A stretch of DNA of 64,000 bases, from contig CAADRB010000006.1 of the NCBI GenBank assembly GCA_900708905.1, positions 3,465,552 to 3,529,551 on the forward strand, in the 5' to 3' direction. The stretch comes from Hymenolepis diminuta. Its lineage: Eukaryota > Platyhelminthes > Cestoda > Cyclophyllidea > Hymenolepididae. Shown here piece after piece: positions 14,401 through 24,109 of this stretch (position 1 is the first letter of the stretch; each line of letters begins with the position of its first letter). Under the pieces are notes generated by a model, which saw only the letters and a list, made by a program, of their open reading frames with translations, was not told the origin of the DNA and did not search any database. The position numbers were made by a program, and so were the translations under genes.

Positions 14401-14911
14401 TCCCCGGTCTTTTCCTGGAATAAAAATCCTCCAAGTACTGAGCTTGTCTGCAGACAGCTGCCGCAGCCATAGTAGCTGCAACTGTGGCATAGTCCGGTGG
14501 TTCACACTTAGTCTGATAATTGTGCTGCCAATTTGACTCAAAATTCCCCGTCATATTGTTGGCCAAAAAGTTACCCGGCTCCTCCGCTGGACTACCGTAA
14601 CGAGGTTGTCCTTGATTTCCACCGCCATAGCCGAAGACTTCTCCAGGAGAACTAGCATGTCGAGAGTAGGGATAAACAAAAGGCGCAGCGGCTGCTTGAA
14701 TGTATGCAGCTTCTTTAAAATGTGACATCTGCCAGGGAAGATAGTTGGCACTTGTACTAGTACTATCAGACATTGAATCTGCGGATGCAGAATTGTTGAA
14801 ATCAGATTGAGATTGGTGATTCGTTTGATGAGATTGATGCTGGGGAAGACCGCTGGATGAGATCTCGTGATTCTGATGTTGATCCCAAAGACTCATACTA
14901 TTCAAGCACAT
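2481..14911 (-). CDS. Pax2/5/8: Pax2/5/8-type paired-domain transcription factor (long N-terminal form, five exons)
   Basis: DNA-binding developmental regulator acting in the nucleus. Exons on the minus strand are 14911-14392, 11739-11574, 7913-7694, 6388-5620 and 2869-2481. The joined frame is 2064 nt, giving 687 residues. Residues about 175-302 form a complete paired domain: [61 protein letters not shown] and [12 protein letters not shown]. The [17 protein letters not shown] and SSINRI signatures fit the Pax2/5/8 group better than Pax1/9 (GIFAWEIR), Pax3/7 (PCVISR) or Pax6. An eh1/octapeptide-like motif, FSITELI, lies near residue 501. I see no homeodomain, as expected for this group beyond a partial helix. 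The rest is Gln/Ser/Pro-rich low complexity (polyQ near residue 362, HHHQQQQ after the octapeptide). Intron phases are 1, 2, 0, 1 and all match. Intron 2 needs a GC donor. The 173 residues before the paired domain are unusual, since this family normally has about 10-30. The family call is firm, the N-terminus less so. Confidence 0.88.
2870..5619 (-). other. Pax intron 4 (2.75 kb)
   Basis: Donor A|GTGAGT at 5619 and acceptor TTTTTAG at 2871-2870, phase 1. A GC-richer block at 3100-3345 has open frames on both strands, but neither looks like a protein. The rest is plain AT-rich sequence. Confidence 0.7.
6389..7693 (-). other. Pax intron 3 (1.3 kb)
   Basis: Donor TTG|GTAAGA at 7693 and acceptor CTTTTTAG at 6390-6389, phase 0. 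It joins the end of the paired domain (RIVRNKIL) to the Gln/Ser-rich region (DTRYPVCDQ). No further exon was recognised inside, although a short in-phase one cannot be excluded. Confidence 0.7.
7914..11573 (-). other. Pax intron 2 (3.66 kb), GC-AG type, inside the paired domain
   Basis: The donor is CG|GCAAGT at 11573 and the acceptor TTTCACAG at 7915-7914. The split codon becomes CGC (Arg), giving ILC-R-YNETG, which is what the family requires. A GC-richer island lies at 9155-9660 and contains a G-rich tract at 9599-9614. The 216-codon open frame on the plus strand there is not protein-like. Confidence 0.75.
11740..14391 (-). other. Pax intron 1 (2.65 kb)
   Basis: Donor AAGG|GTACGC at 14391 and acceptor GTTTGCCCTAG at 11741-11740, phase 1. 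A GC-richer island at 12950-13240 is open on the minus strand for 93 codons without similarity to a known protein. It may be regulatory. Confidence 0.7.
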
Positions 14912-15129
14912 TACAAGAGTATGGGGAGAAGAGTAAGTGAAATGTGTGTAAGGGACACGATGTCTGTTTAGTCAAATGGAACAGCCAGAAAGTAGTCGGT
15001 GACGGTGGTAGTAGTATGGCGACAAAGACGTAGGGAGGTAGACCAGTGGGCAGTGAATAGAGTGAAGAAATGGGGAGGGGGGAGCATTAAGTTGAGGTGG
15101 GCACGCGCGAATACCCTGACACCTTATCC

Positions 15130-15235
15130 TCCGCTTACCCTCACGTCCGCACTCGCTTAGTGTGGCTACGCCAATCATCTCCCATGCCCAATAACCAATA
15201 GCTCGTGCCACTTGAGTATTACTTCTTACGTACGC
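15130..15235 (-). promoter_or_regulatory. Candidate proximal Pax promoter: GC-richer island with three CCAAT boxes
   Basis: Three CCAAT pentamers on the plus strand (15171-15175, 15188-15192, 15195-15199), read as ATTGG on the minus strand, lie within a GC-richer block about 260-290 bp upstream of the ATG at 14911. The block 14972-15211 has an open frame on the minus strand, but it is low-complexity and resembles no protein. I read it as the 5' leader and promoter of the long-form first exon. Confidence 0.35.
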
Positions 15236-15239
15236 ATTT

Positions 15240-17409
15240 TAATAGGTCTTAATCCTGCTGCCTTATTCTAGTTCGTACTCTAGATCAAGCAACAGGTTTG
15301 GCAGATATGAATGAATTAATTTGAATTGCTTATGGTATTAAGCAAATGAACTGAACTTTGTGATGTGTGTAAAGGGATCAAAAGGATATTAATATGAAAT
15401 ATAATCAATGAATTAGGGACAGAAAACTCCTTTAGCGTAATAGAATTTGGGCTATTTCTGACAGTGACTAGAAGGCAACGAATGACAAAGCATTTAAATA
15501 TAGATTTTAATGCTGAATTCTATAGCAGTATAATGATCTGTGCATATGATACTAGCAACGAGATGCAAGTAAATAGGTCACAACTAAAGTGTGACAATAA
15601 AGCTGCTAGGAAAATTTCAAAAACGTATTAAAGAAATCGGATCTAAGTTTCCCAAAGAGAATTGTTTAAACAAAAAATATGGCCTATAATTGATAATCGA
15701 GTGTCCCTTCTCATGCTCCTCCTGAAAATTTAGATCATTCGATTATTCATTCGGCTATAAAAGCCCCCATCCCAATCAAATCTATAAATCTTATTGTATT
15801 AGTATCAAAAATGCAACAGGAAAATTTAATTTATTGGATTGAAGTGAGTACATTTCTGACACATTGATGGGCGTTTTTGGTTGTTGTATACCGGCAATCG
15901 AAGAACAAATCTGTTGGCCTTCAGCAATGTGTAAATTTTAAAATGAAAAAATTTTTAATATTGCCGATTGTGCACAATAATTCGTATTAACTAACGACAG
16001 CTATTGAGGCCTAATATATCTGACTTAGATGTGACTTTCGATTAGATTTAAATTTAGGAATGTGCCTTGTGTTTTGAGGAAGGAATAGTTAAAATATCCT
16101 CAAAAGCCTCAAACATATAAGTCCTAAAAGCATCTTTCGGCAAAGTAAAAGATAAAATGCAAAATCATTCATCCATTCAATCTCCCGCTGAAAAAGGGGC
16201 AAATTTCAGGAGGAAAGATGGGATAGATTGAACACCAGGGAAAATAGAATGAATCCTTAATGAGGAATCATCTTAAGAAATTCAATGATTACGTTATATT
16301 TTTCATAAAGGTTACTTTAGACATGGTTTAAATTCGAGCTTCTCCAAATTAACATACCCTATGGGATAACCACAAATGGAATAGATGACTTGGATAACAA
16401 AATATGGAATCCTATTATATCACCGGTTGAATCATCACTATGATACCAGTAATGCAGTAGGTAAAGTTATGAAGGAGTGACTAGGTCGAGTAGTGACGCT
16501 GGCAGTGGGAGCATTTTGCTGAAAATTGATTGGCTAATTTGTCTGCGCGGCCATGCGTGACAACGCGGCACATGGGATTGGTCAATGCGGACAAGTATCC
16601 GAGACCTCATTCCGAGCCAATTTCAACTTAGCCAAAGCTTTCTCCTCTATTGACGCAAATGATCAATTATTGTCATGGCGATTACGTTTGTATAATATTA
16701 ATTTCTATCAGTCGGCGCATTCAAAGTGCTTTTGGTGGAAAGTAACACCGCGTTGATATGCAGTTAGACATTGTGATTTCGCGAAAATAGATAAGAATGA
16801 TTAATCATGACTTATGTATTAAACTTTTAGAGAACAAAAATCTAAATATTTTAATTGATCTGCTAAATTATGGTACTATCTAAATTTATATTTGAGTAGC
16901 CATTTACAAATCGATTTCTTAAGAAGAGCAGTTTTCAATTATTTCAATAAAAGTAACCAATTCCAAATAGTGTCTTTCAAAACATATTAATATATAGATA
17001 TATAATAGATTTTGTCATTTTATTCAAATTTTTGTCCTGTTTTCTATGATTTTGTTTAAGAAAAGGGCAAACTAATTTTATTTTTGTGCAAAAATGTCAG
17101 GCTTAAAAATGAATACACATCTATAACTCAAATATTTGGCGGTCTGTTTGTACTTTTACTCGTCATGGATTTTAAATGATCAACAAAGCACGATTAAATA
17201 CTGCTGGTGGCTAGTTTAAATGGATTTTTAAAACATTAATAAGATTAATTTGTCGGCTAGCGCCAATGCCCAATAATAAACTTATATAGGTCACTTAAAG
17301 AGAATGAATATCTAGTGTACTTCTATGAATGCTTATGGCTTATGATTACAATTTAAGCACAAAATCGGTCCCGTGGAATCCCATAAAATAATTGGTTAAA
17401 GATACTCAC
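15240..17409. other. DNA between the two Pax first exons; candidate regulatory island at 16480-16760
   Basis: Mostly AT-rich. The exception is a GC-richer island with ATTGG at 16529-16533 and 16577-16581 and CCAAT at 16617-16621, plus homeodomain-type TAAT/ATTA cores around them. The 67-codon open frame at 16553-16756 is not convincing as protein. No gene was recognised. Confidence 0.4.
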
Positions 17410-17500
17410 TTGCTCGGGGTTGATAGTAGGGCTCTTCACGTTGCGCTATCGGCAAGTTTTCCTCGGAATAGTCACTGTGTTCGCTGAGTTGTTCCGACAT
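17410..17500 (-). CDS. Pax2/5/8: Alternative first coding exon of the Pax gene (30 codons, phase 1)
   Basis: On the minus strand an ATG at 17500 opens a clean frame starting MSEQLSEHSDYSEENLP and ending QREEPYYQPRA. It stops at a strong donor (A|GTGAGTAT, first intron base 17409) in phase 1. The paired-box exon at 11739 begins in exactly that phase (CT CAT). Joining them completes an ACT codon, so the product runs ...[14 protein letters not shown] and has a 31-residue leader before the paired domain, the usual Pax2/5/8 arrangement. The large exon at 14911 cannot be joined downstream of this one: every AG in its open upstream stretch is in phase 2. The two therefore look like mutually exclusive first exons. 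A TATA box sits upstream at 17654-17662. It could instead belong to an unseen gene, but the phase match and family-like length favour Pax. Confidence 0.55.
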
Positions 17501-17653
17501 GTTTATTTACATATAAGTGAGTGGAGGAAGGGGGAGAAGATTCGAGATATATCGATGCAGAAAATTAGAATAGAGTTAGTAGTAAGTGGTTTCAAAATCA
17601 ACTCCTACTCACTAGCTAGATCACAAACACAGTTAGAATGTGCAGCGTGCGCC

Positions 17654-17662
17654 ATTTATATA
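17654..17662 (-). promoter_or_regulatory. TATA box of the distal Pax promoter
   Basis: On the minus strand the sequence reads TATATAAAT, followed by a GC-rich stretch (GGCGCACGCTGC) and then a CA-containing initiator-like region. It lies about 155 bp upstream of the ATG at 17500. This would place transcription start near 17625-17635 with a 5' leader of about 130 nt. Supported by position and sequence only. Confidence 0.4.
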
Positions 17663-17664
17663 CT

Positions 17665-20390
17665 TAACAGTCGTGTCAATACCCTTACACATAGCACAGG
17701 CTGTCCCTGCGCTTTTGAGGTCTTTGCGCGTCATTGTGTACTCTTCAAAACGGCTTTTGGTTTGCTGATTCTTTCTTCTTTATTTTTTACCACCTATAAC
17801 AAGCAACTTCTATGTATAGGAATGAAGGATTCTCTCTGACGACAAAATGTAATAAAAACACAAAACAAAATATTTTACTTGATAAAAAATAATTTTAATG
17901 CTATTGCGAAATAAGAGTTTTAAGTAATAATAAATTTAAACGTAAAACAATATATCGCAACTGATCAATTTTAGTGGACGGAAAATAAGTTGGATTGTAT
18001 TAATTTAAAAGTGAAAAAAATCAAATGGTTTTTAAATAATTATAAAAAACAATTTTTACTGATTTATTTTTCAAAATAATTTAGTTTAGAAATTCAGTAT
18101 ATATATTTTTTGATCCTGATCATTTTGAATTAATTTAGAACAAATAAATAGAAGAGAAATTAATAAAATCAGTCGATATAAATGAATAACAAACTGCTAA
18201 ATTAATTCTCAAGTTATGTTTAATTTACCACAACTCATTATTACAACCCACTGGATATAGGAAAAATAGTCGATTTGAAAAGCCAAGACAAATGTATGTA
18301 TACATATATACATATACATTTATACTTATACATGTGCCAAAAATTAAATAGGTGAAACTGCAATAAGTTGCATCTAGAAATATTCTATCCCTTTCCTCCT
18401 TTCTCATTTTGATCTTAATGGAAAAATTCTCCATTTCTGTCCCCGTCATTTCTCTGAATGGAAGTATGCAAAACGACACTATTTTCCGTTTTTAGAGTAA
18501 GCATAAATAGAAAGTAGTCCTCAATTAAGATCATATTTAAGGAGAGAATTTCACATTGCAGATTAATTTAAATAATAGAAAGCTGGAGCTGGAAAATAAA
18601 TATGCCCCTCTCAAATGTATTTATACAGGGGGTAAACATCTAGGAGTGAAGATATCGTTACTTTGTATCCGTTGTATTTACTCGGCTTGATACAAAATCT
18701 AAAGTTGGATCTAAAGAGGAAAACATTCCAAAAGTCTACTATTTCCAATCTATACATATTGTAAATGATGTATGATTAAATACTAAGAGTTTGAATGCAT
18801 ACTACTGAAATTTTTACGTAGAATGAAGCGTAACACTTACTTGGTGAAATTTCCAAATGATTTCAAAGAAGTGCATGTAGGGGAGTAGGACGTAGTTGGC
18901 AGTAGAGTAAGAGTAAAGCAAAACGACATGGTAAATTAGACGTACAGGTATAAGAGGATATTTATTTTCTGTTATGCTCAATTGAGCATTAATTATTTGA
19001 AGAAAAGTTGCGTATTAGAAGTGCACTCGAAGCATTAATACTTCTCAGGTGATGCCACAAATCGGATTTGGACATCTATTCGGGAATCAAGAACGTGCAA
19101 GCAGTTAGAGAAGCAACCTATTTTAAATTGAGATCCATGCAGACTCATGTAATAAATAGTAATATTTACAAATAATGATTGTCAGATCCTCCATAATTTT
19201 GCTTAAAAACAGTATTAATATCTTTTGATCCGATTTCTCTTTATCAGTGCGGGAATTTGGGAGATATCTACAGTTAGTATACCAAATTTTTTGGATGTAC
19301 ATAAGTAGGCGAAAATGTTTTAGCACCTTTCTATCTTCTTCCTTAATTAGGTAGGATTAAAATATTTAATCAACATGTAATAATTTAGATGTAATGCTTG
19401 TTCATTAAACCGTCAAATAGTTTTGCAAATAGTTAAAAATAGTACTGAAATTTTCCTACAAAACTTACTTCTATGTGTCAATAAAAGTTAATTAAAAATT
19501 GCTCCGAAATTTAGGTGAAAATTCTTTCTTTGTGCTTTCCTATAATTAGAAATCCAAAAAAGCTGAATTTCTTTAAATATTTGCAAATTAAAAATCATCG
19601 AAGAGGAGCAGGGATATATTCTTACTGTTGATTTTATTTTTTTAATAACACCTTAAGATATCTGTAAAATAGATGATATTTACGAATTTGAACACTTATT
19701 TTCCCCCAGATCATCTACCGAAATTGTGGAGTTGTGAAGCTCCAAAAATATTTTTAGTTTCATTATCGATATTACCCATACTTACGTCAAAACTCGAGCT
19801 AATAATATTCTACTTTTATAATCTAAGTTTGCCTAGCGGAGGTGGGACATTGAAGCTGCTGATTTTGGGAAAAAGGTAAAGAAATGTGGTCATGGAACTC
19901 AGGATTTTCACTTATTCGTTACTCTGTTCAGAATAAGGGTTGACATTTCGGCCATTTTTGGGTATCGGCTAAAATTATCCACCAGTGGCCATCAAAATGG
20001 AATAGGAATTTTTTTCAAAAATCTCACTATAATAGACTCTTTTTTAACATTAGTGCTGGAGATAGGATCCCAAAATATGACATTTAACAGTTCATGTCTT
20101 TTGAAAGACAGAAAGCATTCAAAACTTGATATTTGAAACCTCAGTGTGATTTATGTTATAGTCATCCCTACAACATCAAGAGAGGTTAAGATGTGAATTC
20201 ACAAATGCATTTGTAGAGAGATGTAATATCAACCTTAACTGAAATTTATTTATTCTTTCATTATACAGATATCTAAAAATTGATGACAAGTAGAAACAAT
20301 GAAGTTGATCAATAGCAAAATCAATATGGAAATATCAATGACCTAATAAGAGAAGACTGAAATTATTTGAGGTGGTAAATATCATTAAGT
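17665..20390. other. Intergenic; no gene seen
   Basis: AT-rich DNA with a short TA/CA-rich simple-sequence stretch near 18290-18330. No conserved reading frame, RNA gene or transposon signature was seen. Confidence 0.5.
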
Positions 20391-20394
20391 TAGG

Positions 20395-20545
20395 ATAGGT
20401 AATTACAGAATATTGAGCTCATTTAAGAGGTCTGCGTAGTAGGAATCCGGTAGTACGAAAATTTGTTATCACAGAATTATGGTAACAAAAGCGGGTTAGG
20501 AATGAAGCAGTAAAATGATAATCGAAGACACACAAATGACAAATA
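20395..20545 (+). mobile_element. 3' tail fragment of a second LINE copy
   Basis: About 145 bp aligns, at roughly three quarters identity by eye, with 23965-24105, the 3' end of the neighbouring retrotransposon. Both encode the same C-terminal peptide pattern: RNPVVRKFVITEL here against RNPTIRELVITDF downstream. Each is followed by VRNEAVK or VRNDAVE and then a TGA stop. This copy has an in-frame stop inside the peptide, so it is dead. Similarity fades upstream of about 20395, so only the tail of this copy remains. Confidence 0.65.
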
Positions 20546-20599
20546 GCAATAATATCATGTACTCAATTGAAAATTGAACAACTCGCCTTTACTGTAGTT

Positions 20600-23500
20600 A
20601 TCTGAAAAAACTAAAAATTGGATGGACGGGACCGCCTGATTAAAACAATTTTCCGGTTGATAAGCTCTAAATAATATGGACGTAGGAGCTCAATCGATGA
20701 TTCGAAAACTTGACTCATATCTCAAGCACTCTCATCGAGATTCGAAAGGTCAATTTCTAAAGTGTGGACTCTGGAACGTCAGGTCTTGTCACAGCGAACT
20801 GAAACTATTAACTGTTACGCATCAACTGTCTGCCCGAAAATCCACCAAGCAATTCTAGCTATCAATTAAACTTCTGAAATATCTAAAAGTGGAGGTAATC
20901 CCTAAATTTGCTTTTGTAATTCTGAATATAAAAACAGCTCAATGCCAATTGATGGTGTCACATTTCTCATCAATGATTGTCGACTCAAAGTTTAAGAATT
21001 CAAACTCACTTCCAATAGACCTGCTACATTGTTAATTAATATCAACATTATATACTTGAGTATTATTGGTTGTTATGCGCCAGCAGATTTCTCTCTCAAT
21101 TTCGTAGAGAAACATCCATTTTATAGGCAACTGAATGCTGTGTTAATAAACACGAAGTTTAAAAGTGAAAATATCACCTAACCCCCGATTTAGCCAGAAT
21201 GCTCATATAAAGCATATGAATGTAGAAAGCCTATTTGCAGACTCAGTGGAAACTACGGAAATGGAATGTGTCTCTTATGCTTTTGAGAAAGAAATAATAT
21301 TTATGCTGTCAATTCTTTTTCCTAAACACCTAATTAATGACGACGCACACGCTACCGTCAAAGAACAGACCGAAGCGCTATCCTTGATGTCTATCCTCCT
21401 TCACGGGAAACTGGAGTCACATTTCCCGACATACGAGCATCTCGAGAAGCAGATGTAAACTCTGATCATCGCTTGTTTACGTCAAATCCCTGCATTGAAG
21501 CTACACCGAAAAAGTCACACAGGAATATAAATCAGATAAGAATTCGTCAACAGAATAAAGGAATTAACCTCACTATTAGCACATGAACATCAATATAAGA
21601 AATGCTTGAAAAGGCGAATCTGGATTGCAATGACTTAGAATATAATGCTATGACAAATGTGGTTACAAAGACTGCTGATAAGGTATGTCAGAAACACCAC
21701 TCTAGTGTTGGAAAAATGAAGTCATGGTATTAAATGACAAAAGTAAATTTTTGAGCCAAATAACTGAAAAAGAGCTTAAATGCAAAATGAATATGCTTAG
21801 AAGAGACGTTGGTCAAATTTCCACAATTATTGACTATCAATGAGCCATGAAAAGCCTACAACTTACTTCAAAATGTTCTGCTGACAGCCACTCCAACATG
21901 GTCTGATTCTAAACATAATAAATTTGTCGCTGATCCCAGCTCTCTGGATGAACTCTATGCTGAACTGTTAGGTTATCGGTTACCAGTATAATCTTTCATA
22001 GCCGTAAACATTACAAAACAGCCTGACGATGCAAACCTGACACTAGAGAAACTAAAAAGAGCTAACAGAAAATTGAAAACTTTGAAATGTTCTGGAGCTA
22101 ATGGCTTACGATCCGCACTTATTCCGTGGAGCTGACCATCACTAATACCTACCTATTGACTTTCTTTAACGACTGTTGGCGGGACAGGGTCACTATACCC
22201 CGATCCTGAGTGAATGCTGAAGTAATCAATATTTACAAAGGTAAAGGAGTAGTAACTGATCCAGATCACTGCCGAAATATTTTCCTCCTTCAAATGGGGG
22301 GAAAACTCTTTCCATCGATGTTCTATAGAAGGCATAATTTGCATTATAAGTAAACTAATATCAAATACTCATTGTGGATTCCGTACTGAAATTTCTACAG
22401 AATAAGTGATGTTTGCTGTAAGAACAATGATTTAAGAAGCTATCGATCGGCATTGTGGAACAGTACTTAACTTTTTTGACTTGAGAAGGGCCTTTGATTC
22501 GCTACCCATCCCTATGATTTTAACAAGATTTCGTGAATTAAAACTGCCCTAGAATAATTCAACCGCTTTAACATACTTCTAGATGTCCAAAAAGGCCACA
22601 TAAAGGACTCAAATAAAGCATTTTCTATGAAGGAGGACGTCAGACAAAGATCTAAGGACCTTTAGCATGTTATTCCAACTTATATTAGAGGAAGTCTATG
22701 CAACCTGTGAGGATTTGAAAGTCATTTTTGAGTTCTGCAGGACGTGAGTAGTCAGTGAGGTATTTAGAATATGCAGACGACCGATGTCTTATTACTAATT
22801 CGATTGGGCATGGTGAAAAGCTTCTCTGAAAATACGACTTTACAATAGACGGATAGGTCATGGAAATGGTATATGAAAAAATTGTCTGGATGTACCTAGG
22901 TTCAGATCTGCAATAGTCATATCTTCAGCTAGATGAACACACTATATTTATCGAGTGAGTTTTTATACATATCTCAGCTCTCCTGTGAATGATAAAGGTC
23001 TAGCTGACAATGCTATAAGACTTAGCACCGTGAAGGTCAAAAGGCAGGTAGTGATGTCCTAAGATTAAAAGTGCTTTCATCAAAACTCGAGAAAGACTGC
23101 TCGAAATATTCATGGAACCTGTTCCTCTTTACGAAGTGTTTACTACTGTCTGTCACAAGGTGGATGATAACTAATTAGTGGCTGTTCAGAACACAGCTCG
23201 GCAGATGATGCTGGGCCCATACAACAGACGACAAATGGGTATTAAAATACTGGCAGAAAAAGTTTCCCGGAGAAACCTCGCCGTACAATTACAGAATTGT
23301 AGGTTTAATCTCCGGGTAAGTCTGTACAAAAAGGTGGTAATACCGCTAAGAATTTACTAAATTCTCAATTACTGAAATTGGGAATCTCTAAAGCTTTTCA
23401 TATGAAGAGCCGGCTTAGGCAGATTAATTTAGATTTGAAGCAGGTATTCGGTGAGAGAGGGTGCGATTTGGATGCAGAAAGAGGGAAAGAAATTTATTCC

Positions 23501-24105
23501 GCGCTAAAAATAGCACCAATCCCTAACGCAAGGTATGAGAAAAGTGAAAGCAGTTTGCATGGACGCTAGGTGCCATCTACTCTTCACAACCCCCCGTTAT
23601 AAGAGAAAACACTTGAGGGCAGACCGTCATCGAAACGCAGATATTCCGCAAACTGTTAAAAGTTCTAGCCTAGCGGATGGCTGCTACAAGAGTTATGTGA
23701 AAGAGAATGGCTGCGAAATCATTTGCAAACATGCCATCCAGATGTAGCGATGATAAGGAATAATTTAAAACATAGGAAAGGAATTTTAAATGTACACAAA
23801 CTGACGATTTCAGAGTGTAGAAACAGTATGGATTTGATTCTCGAATTACCATCAAGACTTCCTGACATTGATTTAATCGCTTACATCATCCCTTTTGTCT
23901 AGATAACTTTGAAAAAACTAAGGACAGTAGAATGTTTGACTTTTCGTGGATAAAAATAAGAATTAAAGAATATCGAACCCAGTTGATAGATTTACACAGC
24001 AGGAATCCGACCATACGGGAACTCGTTATCACTGACTTTCGCAAGCAAAATTGGGTCAGGAATGACGCTGTAGAATGATAATCGGAAACTCATAGACGAC
24101 ATCTA
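20600..24105 (+). mobile_element. Decayed non-LTR (LINE-type) retrotransposon with endonuclease and reverse transcriptase remnants
   Basis: Pieces of a single ORF2-like protein lie in order in shifting frames. First comes the apurinic-type endonuclease start (CGLWNVRS, near 20770). Next are the motif SIIGCYAPAD (near 21065) and the endonuclease end EADVNSDHRLF (near 21450-21478). Reverse transcriptase begins with LKTLKCSGANGLRSALIP (near 22080) and continues with INIYKGKG (near 22225), CGFRTE and FFDLRRAFDSLPIP (near 22470-22510), and the polymerase box YADD at 22770-22781. The C-terminal tail ends NWVRNDAVE-stop near 24078. Many frameshifts and stops separate these blocks, so it is not functional. 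The missing integrase and LTRs and the EN-RT order identify a non-LTR element. I cannot assign the clade (RTE- or CR1-like). It would act by target-primed reverse transcription. Confidence 0.8.
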
Positions 24106-24109
24106 GAAA

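Noticed and set aside
16553..16756. 67-codon plus-strand open frame in a GC-richer island
   Set aside because: No similarity and no splice context. The island has CCAAT/ATTGG boxes and looks regulatory.
17420..17839. 139-codon plus-strand open frame over the distal Pax exon
   Set aside because: It lies antisense to the exon and TATA box, includes promoter sequence, and resembles no protein.
21165..21458. 97-codon open frame inside the retrotransposon, considered as an inserted gene
   Set aside because: Another frame of the same DNA gives the end of the endonuclease (TFPDIRASREADVNSDHRL), so at least its 3' half is a shadow of the LINE protein.
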